Position numbers and translations under genes: made by a program. From assembly GCA_947452965.1 (NCBI GenBank), contig CANGEW010000001.1, positions 1 through 64,000 on the forward strand: a DNA stretch of 64,000 nucleotides. Reading direction: 5' to 3'. The number at the start of each line of letters is the position of its first letter. Within the stretch, counting starts at the first letter, position 1. Positions 42,169-51,810 of the stretch are shown here, in pieces. This DNA comes from Chitinophagaceae bacterium. Lineage in GTDB: Bacteria > Bacteroidota > Bacteroidia > Chitinophagales > Chitinophagaceae. The notes beneath the pieces were generated by a model, which saw only the letters and a list, made by a program, of their open reading frames with translations, did not search any database and was not told the DNA's origin.

Positions 42169-42750
42169 ATGAAAAACCTTACCCAACTTACCGACCAAGA
42201 ATTAGTTCGCAGCTACATGAACAACGAAGCAGATGCATTATCAGTTTTGGTAGCTCGTTACAAAGACAAAATTTTCACTTCTATCTATTTATTAGTAAAA
42301 GACAAATATCTTGCTGAAGATATTTTTCAAGATGTATTTATCCGTATTATTGACACATTAAGAAATGGTCGTTATACAGACGAAGGAAAATTTTTACCAT
42401 GGGCTTTACGTATTGCGCACAACATGTGTGTGGATCATTTCAGAAAAGTAAAACGTAGTCCAAGTATCAAAACAAGTGAAAATCATGACATTTTTGAAGT
42501 ATTAAATTTCTCTGAAGCTGGTAAAGACGAGAAAATTATGCAAAATGAAACAAGTGATAAAATCAGAAGAATGATTGATATGTTGCCAGAAGACCAAAGA
42601 GAAGTAATTATTCTTCGTAATTATGCTGATTTGAGTTTTAAAGAAATTGCACAATTAACTAATTCTAGCATCAATACTTGTTTGGGAAGAATGCGTTATG
42701 CTTTGATTAACTTAAGAAAAATGATGACTGAAATGCAAATTGCATTGTAA
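42169..42750 (+). CDS. ECF-type RNA polymerase sigma factor
   Basis: Sigma2 YLAEDIFQDVFIRIIDTLRNGRY and sigma4 LPEDQREVIILRNYADLSFKEIAQLTNSSINTCLGRMRYALINLRK. Confidence 0.93.
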   Translation: MKNLTQLTDQELVRSYMNNEADALSVLVARYKDKIFTSIYLLVKDKYLAEDIFQDVFIRIIDTLRNGRYTDEGKFLPWALRIAHNMCVDHFRKVKRSPSIKTSENHDIFEVLNFSEAGKDEKIMQNETSDKIRRMIDMLPEDQREVIILRNYADLSFKEIAQLTNSSINTCLGRMRYALINLRKMMTEMQIAL

Positions 42751-42772
42751 CATAAAAACATGGTTCTTACAC

Positions 42773-42800
42773 AAACCCTTTCCAACTGGAGAGGGTTTTT
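42773..42800. terminator. Bidirectional terminator between ECF sigma and dsbD-like genes
   Basis: 11-bp stem AAACCCTTTCC-AACT-GGAGAGGGTTT (one T-G pair) followed by T-rich tract. Confidence 0.85.
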
Positions 42801-44736
42801 ATTTTGTTGTAAGTGCCTTTATTCCACATTGAAGCCATTCTAGATAAGCTTTTTTATCAGGTGTATAACCAATAGGTCGATTGGCTAACTGTTCTTCTGA
42901 GTTTATGATGGCATAAAAAGGTTGGGCGTTATTTTGAAAATTTTCTTGCTCTAAGGTTGACCATTTGTCTCCATAATTATTAATGATTTTAGAGGGTCCT
43001 TCTTTGGGTTGATACAAAAATTGCTCAGATGGTGGCAGCTCTTTCTTATCATCAACATACAAAGAAATCACAATGAAATTCTCACTCATTAACTTATATA
43101 CTTCTGGATCGCTCCAAATATTTTCTTCCATTCTTCTGCAGTTCACACAAGCATAACCAGTAAAGTCGATTAAAATTAGTTTATGTGCTGCTTTTGCCAT
43201 TGCAATGCCTTCTTGGTAATCCTTAGAACAATGAAAGCCCAAAACACAATCGGATTCCTTTTTATAAATACTATAATATAAAGGAGGTGGAAAGCCGCTA
43301 ATGAGTTTTAAATTTGCCCAATTTGTATTGGTGACACCTGGTAATAAATACAAAGTAAAGCATCCTACAACAAAACCAATTACTTTTCTGGCCGATGAAA
43401 TTTTGGGGGTATCGCTATCATGTGAAAATTTAATTTTACCAAAAAGATAAAAGGTAAGTCCTAACCCTACCAATATCCAGATGCCAATAAAAATTTCTCT
43501 CTTGAGGAGCCCCCAATGCATCACTAAATCTGCATTCGATAAAAATTTAAAAGCTAACGCAATTTCTAAAAAACCCAAGACTACTTTTACTGAATTTAGC
43601 CAACCGCCAGATTTTGGTAAAGATTGAAGCCAATTAGGGAATAAAGCAAATAATGCAAACGGCAATGCCAACGCTAACCCAAATCCGCCCATTCCGGCTG
43701 TTAGCTGCATAGCCCCTCCATCGCTTACTAAAGAACCGGCTAATAATGAACCTAATATGGGTCCTGTACATGAAAAAGAAACCAATGCCAAAGTTAAAGC
43801 CATAAAAAAAATCCCAAAGATATTACCGGCTCCTGCTTTACTATCTGCTCCTGTGGAGAAAGATGCAGGCAAAGAAATTTCATAAAAACCAAAAAAAGAA
43901 AATGCAAAAAAAATAAAAATCAAAAAGAAAAAAACATTTAGATAAACATTGGTAGATATGTTGTTTAAAAATGCAGGATTAATAGAATCTAAAAAGTGAA
44001 AAGGCAAACTCAGTAGGACATAAATAAAGAAAATAAAAAAGCCATATAAAAATGCATTTTTAATGCCTGATTTTTTATTAGTCGCTTTTTTTGTAAAAAA
44101 AGATACCGTGAGGGGGATCATTGGAAAAACACATGGAGTAAGCAAAGCAATTAATCCACCTAAAAAACCAATGAAAAATAAGCTTCCTAAACTTTTGGAG
44201 ACATCGTTTTTTATCGGCGCAACTCCACAATTACTGATTGGGTGATTAATGTCAATGGTGGGAATTTTTAACCTTTTACTTACAATTGAATCTCCAGACA
44301 AGCTAATCAAAAGGTTGGTTTCTTCTGGTATAAAATTGTTTTCTTTAGAAACATTGTACGTAATTGTTGCCTGAATATTATTTACTGAGCTATCTGAAAT
44401 AGTAATTTTTTGTTCTAATTCTATACTATTAATAAACACCTTTTTTTTCTTTTCATAAATGAGATCATTTACAAAAGTAGGCTTGCTTTGTATTTGAATG
44501 GGATCAGCAAGTAGTGAAGGCGTATACTTTACAACAACTCCCTCTAACTGATCTGCTTTATCTTGATCATATAAAATCCAACCTGAAGAAATGGCTCCTT
44601 TGATATGAATTAAATATTGATTTTCTTGAATCGCTTTTACTTGGTAACTCCATGTAACTACACTACTTTCTTGTGCATACATCAATGTAGGTAACATTAT
44701 AATCAAAAGAAACAGAAGTACTAGTAGCTTTTTCAT
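42799..44736 (-). CDS. dsbD: DsbD-like thiol:disulfide interchange protein (alpha-like, transmembrane and thioredoxin domains)
   Basis: LLTPCVFPMIPLTVSFFTKK and SFSCTGPILGSLL transmembrane cysteines; thioredoxin-like IDFTGYACVNCRRMEENIW. ATG at 44736 gives a good signal peptide. Confidence 0.88.
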   Translation of the reverse strand: MKKLLVLLFLLIIMLPTLMYAQESSVVTWSYQVKAIQENQYLIHIKGAISSGWILYDQDKADQLEGVVVKYTPSLLADPIQIQSKPTFVNDLIYEKKKKVFINSIELEQKITISDSSVNNIQATITYNVSKENNFIPEETNLLISLSGDSIVSKRLKIPTIDINHPISNCGVAPIKNDVSKSLGSLFFIGFLGGLIALLTPCVFPMIPLTVSFFTKKATNKKSGIKNAFLYGFFIFFIYVLLSLPFHFLDSINPAFLNNISTNVYLNVFFFLIFIFFAFSFFGFYEISLPASFSTGADSKAGAGNIFGIFFMALTLALVSFSCTGPILGSLLAGSLVSDGGAMQLTAGMGGFGLALALPFALFALFPNWLQSLPKSGGWLNSVKVVLGFLEIALAFKFLSNADLVMHWGLLKREIFIGIWILVGLGLTFYLFGKIKFSHDSDTPKISSARKVIGFVVGCFTLYLLPGVTNTNWANLKLISGFPPPLYYSIYKKESDCVLGFHCSKDYQEGIAMAKAAHKLILIDFTGYACVNCRRMEENIWSDPEVYKLMSENFIVISLYVDDKKELPPSEQFLYQPKEGPSKIINNYGDKWSTLEQENFQNNAQPFYAIINSEEQLANRPIGYTPDKKAYLEWLQCGIKALTTK

Positions 44737-44755
44737 ATCTCCATAATTCAAATGA

Positions 44756-44782
44756 ATAAAAAATCCCGAAATATTCGGGATT
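44756..44782 (-). terminator. Terminator of the free DsbD-alpha-like gene
   Basis: 9-bp stem AATCCCGAA-ATA-TTCGGGATT; minus strand followed by TTTTTTATT. Confidence 0.85.
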
Positions 44783-44794
44783 CAAAGTTAGTTT

Positions 44795-45253
44795 TTATTT
44801 GTCTTCTAATTTTACCGAAAATGAAACATCTGTTGGAGGGAGACATTTTTGATCATTACAAACCATAAAATTAACCGTTCCCTTTATGATGGTATTTGCT
44901 TTTGTTTTAAGCGTTAGTTTTTGAACAAAATCAACTTTATTTTCATAAAATTTTAATTTTGAATCAAAGTTCTTGTCATAGGCAAATTTGGCTTTTCCTT
45001 GTTCTGTAACTTTACCCTCTAATTTTACTAATGGATTTTTTGAAAACACGAATGAAGTAGATACGGGGCCATCACCTGCTTCTTGAGCATATACATGCCA
45101 TTTGTTTTGAATAGTAGCTATTGCATGAATCTCATATTTTTTATCAGAAATCTTTTTGGCTGTAAACTCCCATGTTACAGGTTTTTCAATTTGTGCCCAT
45201 GTGCTTAATGAATAAAAAAATAAGGCTACAAATAATATAAATATTTTTTTCAT
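44795..45253 (-). CDS. Stand-alone DsbD N-terminal (alpha)-like secreted protein
   Basis: Signal peptide MKKIFILFVALFFYSLSTWAQ and ...GTVNFMVCNDQKCLPPTDVSFSV (cysteine pair). ATG at 45253 avoids overlap with purQ. Confidence 0.85.
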   Translation of the reverse strand: MKKIFILFVALFFYSLSTWAQIEKPVTWEFTAKKISDKKYEIHAIATIQNKWHVYAQEAGDGPVSTSFVFSKNPLVKLEGKVTEQGKAKFAYDKNFDSKLKFYENKVDFVQKLTLKTKANTIIKGTVNFMVCNDQKCLPPTDVSFSVKLEDK

Positions 45254-45302
45254 GTGTCTTCGATTAAAAAGTGAATATAGTAATGTGCGTTGTGTAATAC
45301 TA

Positions 45303-45974
45303 TTAATTGATGCCAAAAATTGTGTTAAACACTTGTAATCCATCTCTGTTTTGAAGGTTTGCACTAGAAGCTCTTTCTGGATGAGGCATCATGCCAAAAA
45401 CATTTCTTCCTGCATTGCAGATACCTGCAATATTGTTAATAGCGCCATTAGGATTGCTTTCTGTCGTAACTTGTCCATTTTCATTACAATATCTATAGAT
45501 GATCTGATTATTAGCCTCTAAAGATTCGAGAACGTCTGCTTGGGCAAAATACCTGCCTTCACCATGAGCAATTGGAATTTTTAAAACAGCGGAATTATTA
45601 GATGCTGAATTTGTGAGGTAAATGTTTTTACAAATAAATTGCTGGTTGGCGTTTTGCAACAATACACCTGGAAGAAGTCCGCTCTCACATAATATTTGGA
45701 AACCATTACAAACACCCAATACTTTTCCTCCCCTATTGGCAAAGTCTATTACGCTTTGCATCATTGGACTAAACCTAGCTATGGCGCCACAACGTAAATA
45801 GTCACCATAACTGAATCCGCCTGGTAATACGATGCAATCGTCTGTAGTGAACATGCTTAGGTCGCTGTCTTTATGCCAAAGCTGAATCACTTCTTGATGT
45901 AAATCTTGTTCCAATGACTCAATCATGTCCCTATCACAATTTGATCCAGGAAAAACGACTACTCCAAATTTCAT
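45303..45974 (-). CDS. purQ: Phosphoribosylformylglycinamidine synthase subunit PurQ
   Basis: MKFGVVVFPGSNCDRD; GGFSYGDYLRCGAIA; GKVLGVCNGFQIL; GMMPHPERA. Confidence 0.97.
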   Translation of the reverse strand: MKFGVVVFPGSNCDRDMIESLEQDLHQEVIQLWHKDSDLSMFTTDDCIVLPGGFSYGDYLRCGAIARFSPMMQSVIDFANRGGKVLGVCNGFQILCESGLLPGVLLQNANQQFICKNIYLTNSASNNSAVLKIPIAHGEGRYFAQADVLESLEANNQIIYRYCNENGQVTTESNPNGAINNIAGICNAGRNVFGMMPHPERASSANLQNRDGLQVFNTIFGIN

Positions 45975-46034
45975 AAGTTACTAAATTTTTACATTTTAAA
46001 ATATGTGATATAAAACAAAAATACTCAGAATGTA

Positions 46035-47024
46035 TTAATGTGAAATAAAAAAACAACTCACGGCAACAGAAACTCCTATTAATGCCCAAAATATTATGAG
46101 ATTAACCCATTTATTCACTGAATAAAAAAAGAACGAACTCAATAAAACTGAAAGGGGGCCAACTGAAATAATCCAATCAAAAAAACTAGCTGTTTTATTT
46201 AAAAAAGGCAATACAAGAGCTAATATAAAAAACAAATATAATATTGACCAGCAGTTTCTAGATTGAACCAATAGCCTGCGCATGTTTTGTTGTATAAAAT
46301 AAACACCGATTAAAGATATGATAGCAACTACAATTAATCCTACCCATTGCATATTAGATATAACAATGAAAGGTATTTTAAATCCAAACATGCTTGGAAT
46401 CAAATTAATATTTTTTACATCCATTAAAAAATTAATCGACACGATGAAATAATATGGAGTTAATAATCCTAAAAAAACTATGATCCATTCATGCAATCGA
46501 AAAGGCCTTGAAATAGAAAGTGCAAATAAAACCGGAAAAATAAAGAAAAGTGAAGGGGCATAAATTAATGATGTGAGACCCAACAATAACCCTAGGTTAA
46601 AGATTTTTTTTTGGGGATGATGAACATTATTAAGCTTGAAAAGCATCGATAAAATCCAAATAATGAATGTATTTGCAACAAAAGCCGCAGTAACTTGTCT
46701 GTGAAACACTCCCATTGAAATAACTAACAAATAGCTCATCCCAATTAAATAATGGGATTTTGAAAACATTTTTTGGTCATTGATGATTTTGTTGAGCAAC
46801 AAAGCCTGTACAAACAATAATATAATAAAAAAAATGGAGCATGTAACAGATGTATTTCCTGTAACATGTGATAAAAAATTAGCTAACGAATGATACAGAA
46901 TGGTATCTCCAGGCTGGATTGACACCAAACAAGGAGTTGCAAATATGGACCAATTTAGCAAAAAGCCAAAAATGATAAGCAAAAAATTATTAAAGGGAAT
47001 ATTACTTTTAAAACTGCCTACCAC
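46035..47024 (-). CDS. Hypothetical polytopic membrane protein (possibly DUF6427-like)
   Basis: 329-aa ORF with multiple hydrophobic helices; gene context only. Confidence 0.6.
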   Translation of the reverse strand: MVGSFKSNIPFNNFLLIIFGFLLNWSIFATPCLVSIQPGDTILYHSLANFLSHVTGNTSVTCSIFFIILLFVQALLLNKIINDQKMFSKSHYLIGMSYLLVISMGVFHRQVTAAFVANTFIIWILSMLFKLNNVHHPQKKIFNLGLLLGLTSLIYAPSLFFIFPVLFALSISRPFRLHEWIIVFLGLLTPYYFIVSINFLMDVKNINLIPSMFGFKIPFIVISNMQWVGLIVVAIISLIGVYFIQQNMRRLLVQSRNCWSILYLFFILALVLPFLNKTASFFDWIISVGPLSVLLSSFFFYSVNKWVNLIIFWALIGVSVAVSCFFISH

Positions 47025-47106
47025 TATTAAAATTGATTGGTTTAATTAGCAAAATTCATACTTTAACATGCAAAAAAATACGATGTGAATAAATAGGGGA
47101 AACTTG

Positions 47107-48615
47107 TTAGAATTCTATTTTAGCAAACCCGATTTGATTTTGATATAAAAAAGGAATGATGGTTTGATAATTTCCAATCTGCTTTGCCAATTTGGGCATG
47201 AAATAATATGCTTCTTCCGTATTTTTTATTGCAGGATACCTTTTAATGTCCCCTGTTGGCATTAGACTTTGATTGCTGATGATATTCTTATTGTTTTGAT
47301 TAGCTATGTATAAAAAGAAGAGCTCTGAACCACTGTTCAAAGTTGAAAAAGATAAATAAGTGTCATCATCAACTTCGGATTGTTTTTTGGTAATTACATT
47401 ATTCCATTGAAGATGTAAAGAACTATCAATGCTTACCAACAGTATGTCATTATTAGAATATCGAGTAGTTCTATATTGATTGTAGTTGTCATATCCGCCA
47501 TATGAATAATTATAAGGACTGTTATTGTAATAATTATTATTGGAAAGAGAAAAGCCCATATTCGGATTCATATTCCACTGATTATTGGTGTTTTGACTTT
47601 CTGAATATGCATTTTCAGCAATTAAAACAAAACTTCCATTCTTTTTTAATAATATATTTTTGGGAATCAACTTGTCAATACTATAATTATCTATTTGTGT
47701 ATTTTTTATACTGTTTAGAAATGATTCAGAAAATGTGTTGAAAGCGATTTTTGGGATGTCTAATTTATTAGCGGAAAAAATCATTGTGAATAATCCATCC
47801 AAACTGTTCTTGTTATCTTCATGATAATAACTATTGATCAGATAGTTCTTGTTTAAGTTATCAACTTTAATTAACACATGGTCAATATACTTATTATCTA
47901 GAGGAACGGGTATTCGAAACAAGCTATCAGAATTCTTTTTATGCATAAATATTTCGAGTGAATGATAGTTGTCTGCAAAACGATTTTTGGTTTCTTTTGC
48001 AAAAAGCATATTGCCATCATTGTCTATATATACATCACTTAAAAAGTCTTTGTAAGTATTGTATGAAAAAAATTTATGGATGCTATCAATCACTATTAGC
48101 TGGTTATTAAATAATTTGGCAGTCAATGATAACTCTTTGTTTTTGACAAGTCTTTTATAAATCAACAGCTTGGATTTATCCTCACTATAAGCGACTGCAT
48201 ATATTTTATCATCCGCAAAAAATCCTATTTCCGTACTGTCTAATCTGTTAGGCAAATTGCCTGTAGTGCCACTTAAAGAAACGTGTAAAGCTTCGCAATA
48301 CACAATATGATTACTTTCGTACTGATATACAATTAAAAATCCGGTTTTTACTTTTATAAAACCTATTGTAGAGGCGCTTTCGGGAATGGCGTTCAAGAAC
48401 TCTTTTGAAATCAAGTTCATCGATGCGTCATAAACACTAATTAGACTTTGATGATTTGCTTTTTTATAGATTAATATGTTATCGTCTACTTTTCCTAAAA
48501 TTTCAAACTCTATATTTTTTGAGTCGCCTTTTTCTGGAATGGCATAGGTAATTTTTTGTGCTGAAAGGTGTTGTAAAGTCAACAAGCTGATAAGCATTAT
48601 GATCATTCTCTTCAT
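47107..48615 (-). CDS. Hypothetical secreted protein with Asn/Tyr-rich insert
   Basis: Signal peptide MKRMIIMLISLLTLQHLSAQ; low-complexity NTNNQWNMNPNMGFSLSNNNYYNNSPYNYSYGGYDNYNQYR. Confidence 0.7.
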   Translation of the reverse strand: MKRMIIMLISLLTLQHLSAQKITYAIPEKGDSKNIEFEILGKVDDNILIYKKANHQSLISVYDASMNLISKEFLNAIPESASTIGFIKVKTGFLIVYQYESNHIVYCEALHVSLSGTTGNLPNRLDSTEIGFFADDKIYAVAYSEDKSKLLIYKRLVKNKELSLTAKLFNNQLIVIDSIHKFFSYNTYKDFLSDVYIDNDGNMLFAKETKNRFADNYHSLEIFMHKKNSDSLFRIPVPLDNKYIDHVLIKVDNLNKNYLINSYYHEDNKNSLDGLFTMIFSANKLDIPKIAFNTFSESFLNSIKNTQIDNYSIDKLIPKNILLKKNGSFVLIAENAYSESQNTNNQWNMNPNMGFSLSNNNYYNNSPYNYSYGGYDNYNQYRTTRYSNNDILLVSIDSSLHLQWNNVITKKQSEVDDDTYLSFSTLNSGSELFFLYIANQNNKNIISNQSLMPTGDIKRYPAIKNTEEAYYFMPKLAKQIGNYQTIIPFLYQNQIGFAKIEF

Positions 48616-48708
48616 GTAATAATTTATTAACACTTAAATTTACAATAAAACAAAGCTACTTTTACTAGAACTAATTGTATTGTTAATTGTTAGTTTATTT
48701 TATAACTT

Positions 48709-49650
48709 ATGTCAATGCAAACTGTCATTATAACTGGAGGAACTGGATTAGTTGGCAAATCCCTCACCAAATTGCTGGTTGACAAAGGATTTGAAGTGAT
48801 CATCCTTACCAGAAACACCCATAATCAACCCCAATTTCTACACGTTAGCTATGCTCATTGGGATGTAGCTAAACAAAAGATTGATACTGACGCATTAGCA
48901 AAAGCCGATTTTATTATTCATCTGGCGGGGGCGGGAGTGGTTGATAAAAAATGGACAGCTGCATATAAAAACGAAATCGTAACCAGCAGAACCAAAAGCA
49001 GTGAGTTATTGATAAACACTTTAAAAAACAACAATCATAAAGTGCAAGCAATCATCAGCGCCTCTGCCATTGGTTGGTATGGGCCGGATATCATACACGG
49101 AAAACAATTTATTGAAACCGATCCGGCTGACAATAGTTTTTTAGGAAACACCTGTAAAGAATGGGAAGAAAGCATTGAGCCTGCTACCAATTTAGGTATC
49201 AGAGTTTGCAAACTTCGTACAGGCATTGTGTTGAGTAAAAAAGGAGGTGCGTTGGCCGAGTTTATAAAACCTATCAAAATGGGTGTAGCCGCCATTTTGG
49301 GCAATGGCAAACAAATTGTAAGCTGGATACATATCGATGATCTTTGTAGAATGTTTTTATATGCCATTGAAAACAACCAACTTTCTGGAAGTTACAACGC
49401 AGTAGCGCCTATGCCTGTAACCAATAAAAACCTAACACTTACCTTAGCTAAAATAATAAAAGGAAGTTTTTTTATACCCATGTATGTTCCCTCATTGATT
49501 TTGAAAATCATGTTAGGACAAAGAAGTATAGAAGTACTCAAAAGTTGTGATGTTAGCTGTGAAAAAATCAAAGCAACAGGGTTTATTTTTCTATACCCAA
49601 GCATTGAAGCCGCTTTAAAAAATATCACAACTACTTCAAATTCTGCATAA
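48709..49650 (+). CDS. TIGR01777-family NAD-dependent epimerase/dehydratase-like protein
   Basis: TVIITGGTGLVGKSLTKLLVDKGFEVIILTRN; LRTGIVLSKKGGALAEFIKPIKMGVAAILGNGKQIVSWIHIDDL. Confidence 0.9.
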   Translation: MSMQTVIITGGTGLVGKSLTKLLVDKGFEVIILTRNTHNQPQFLHVSYAHWDVAKQKIDTDALAKADFIIHLAGAGVVDKKWTAAYKNEIVTSRTKSSELLINTLKNNNHKVQAIISASAIGWYGPDIIHGKQFIETDPADNSFLGNTCKEWEESIEPATNLGIRVCKLRTGIVLSKKGGALAEFIKPIKMGVAAILGNGKQIVSWIHIDDLCRMFLYAIENNQLSGSYNAVAPMPVTNKNLTLTLAKIIKGSFFIPMYVPSLILKIMLGQRSIEVLKSCDVSCEKIKATGFIFLYPSIEAALKNITTTSNSA

Positions 49651-51778
49651 AATAGTCGGTCACTTTTTGATATAAATGAGCCCTGTCTTTTCCCAGCACA
49701 TTATGCTCGTGTCCGGGATAAATCATGTAATCTACCTGAACCCCTTTGTCAACAGCTGCTTTTACCAGGTTTACTGAATGTTGCATGACCACCACATTAT
49801 CCTGCATGCCGTGAATCAACAATAACTTCCCTTTTAAGTTGCCTATTTTTTTGGTAAGATCTGTAGCATCGTATCCTTCTGGATTCTCCTGGGGGCGATC
49901 CATATAGCGTTCGGTGTACATGATTTCGTAGAACTTCCAATTAGTTACCGGACCACCGGCAACAGCCGTTTTAAAAATGCCCGGATGTGTAAGCATAAAA
50001 TCAACCGTCATAAAACCACCATAACTCCAGCCAAATAAGCCCATATTGTTTTTATCGGCGTAAGGCAATGATTGTAAATAATTAATGCCCGACATCAAAT
50101 CTTCCATTTGTTTTTCACCTGCTCTTCTAAAGATGGCTTGTTCAAAATCTTTGCCTCTGTTGGCGCTACCTCTTGTATCTAATGTGAATACTATATAGCC
50201 TCTTTCGGCCATGTACTGAAACCAGTAATCTCCTGCACCGCCGTTCCATGCATTCAAAATCATTTGTGCATGCGGACCACCATACCAATACACTATCACT
50301 GGATATTTTTTTGTGCTGTCAAAATTTACCGGCTTGAACAATCTGCAATACAAATCAGCACCATCTGAATTTTTGATAGTAAAGATATTTAGTTCGCCCT
50401 GGGCATATTTTACCAGCGGATTGTTGGCTTGTAACAAGGTTTTGCTTTTACTTGTTTTTGTTTCAATTAACTGAATGGTTCTTGGATTTTGAGGGGTACT
50501 TGCATTATCAAGAACATAACTACCGTCTTCACTCACTTGTGTATTATGAAGATTATTGCTTTCAGTGATGTTTTTTATTTTACCGGATTTTACATTTACT
50601 TCTGAAAGATTTTTTGATACTGGTGACACTTTCGTAGATACAAAAAACAGATTATCTCCCTTATCATCAAACCCTTTCACTTCAAGCACTTCCCAGTTTC
50701 CTTTAGTGAGTTGCTTTACAAGGGTTCCGTCTGAATTATATAAATACAAATGATTCCACCCGTCTCTTCTGCTTTGCCAAATGAATTGTTGCGGATTGTT
50801 TTTTACAAACAACATAGGTACTAACGGTTCAGCATATTTGCTGTCTGATTCTTCAAACAAAGTTTTCACATAAACACCAGTGGTGGCGTTGTATTGATTT
50901 ACCCAAAAATGATTTTGTTCTCTGTTTACAATTACTATGTAAATAAATTGATCATCAGGACTCCAGGCAATATTGGTCAAAAATTGTTCGGCAGGACCGG
51001 TAGTTTTAACCCAAATCGTTTGCTGTGTAATGGTATTATAAATACCCAGTGTTACATGATGACTCGAATCCCCGGCCATTGGATATTTCACATTATTAAC
51101 AGCAGCAGGTCTTTCTGTCCAGTCGATGATTGGGTAATTAGGAACCATGGTTTGATCCATTCTGTAAAAAGCAAGCAATTTTCCATTATTACTCCAAAAA
51201 GTTCCTTTGGTAATTCCAAACTCGCTTTGATGTACCGTTGACGCATACACGATATTTTCACTGCCATCGTTGGTAACTTGTTTGGTGGTATTGTTTTTTG
51301 AAACGAACAGATTATGATTGTCAACATAAGAAAAAAAGCCATCGTTGCTTTCTTCCAGGTTTTCTTTAGCATTTAGCTCTTTGTTGATAGCAATCTTACA
51401 TTCACCCGAAACTGTATTACAGTAAATTTTTTGTCCTTTAACGGTTGATGTCCAATGATCTTTGAAAAACTGAACAGCAGGCATGGAGGTTACCGTATCA
51501 ATAGACAGTTTACGCAATTGGTTATTGAATTGAGAAAGAGTTACAAAAGTGGATTCTTCTTTTGAAGTAAAAGAGCCTTTCATCCAGGTATCTGCTCCAT
51601 TTACTTTTTTTATGTACACATAATCATTAGTGCCTTTGATAAACTGAAGTTGCTTTAGATTTTCTGGCGCAAGAGTCGTTCTGGCGTTTAACATGGCCTC
51701 TTCCATGGTTAATTGCTGCAGTTGAGCAAAAGAAGAAGTTGCGAGAAACAAAAAGAAGACTAGAAGATATTTTTTCAT
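49631..51778 (-). CDS. S9-family prolyl oligopeptidase / DPP-IV-like peptidase
   Basis: Signal peptide MKKYLLVFFLFLATSSFAQ at 51778; catalytic GLFGWSYGGFMTVDFML and late HGMQDNVV...GHEHNV. Confidence 0.93.
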   Translation of the reverse strand: MKKYLLVFFLFLATSSFAQLQQLTMEEAMLNARTTLAPENLKQLQFIKGTNDYVYIKKVNGADTWMKGSFTSKEESTFVTLSQFNNQLRKLSIDTVTSMPAVQFFKDHWTSTVKGQKIYCNTVSGECKIAINKELNAKENLEESNDGFFSYVDNHNLFVSKNNTTKQVTNDGSENIVYASTVHQSEFGITKGTFWSNNGKLLAFYRMDQTMVPNYPIIDWTERPAAVNNVKYPMAGDSSHHVTLGIYNTITQQTIWVKTTGPAEQFLTNIAWSPDDQFIYIVIVNREQNHFWVNQYNATTGVYVKTLFEESDSKYAEPLVPMLFVKNNPQQFIWQSRRDGWNHLYLYNSDGTLVKQLTKGNWEVLEVKGFDDKGDNLFFVSTKVSPVSKNLSEVNVKSGKIKNITESNNLHNTQVSEDGSYVLDNASTPQNPRTIQLIETKTSKSKTLLQANNPLVKYAQGELNIFTIKNSDGADLYCRLFKPVNFDSTKKYPVIVYWYGGPHAQMILNAWNGGAGDYWFQYMAERGYIVFTLDTRGSANRGKDFEQAIFRRAGEKQMEDLMSGINYLQSLPYADKNNMGLFGWSYGGFMTVDFMLTHPGIFKTAVAGGPVTNWKFYEIMYTERYMDRPQENPEGYDATDLTKKIGNLKGKLLLIHGMQDNVVVMQHSVNLVKAAVDKGVQVDYMIYPGHEHNVLGKDRAHLYQKVTDYFMQNLK

Positions 51779-51810
51779 GTTGTAAATACTTTTAAATAGA
51801 ATATTTTCAA

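Noticed and set aside
45254-45364. Overlap between purQ and the DsbD-alpha-like ORF
   Set aside because: Disappears when the signal-peptide ATG at 45253 is used.
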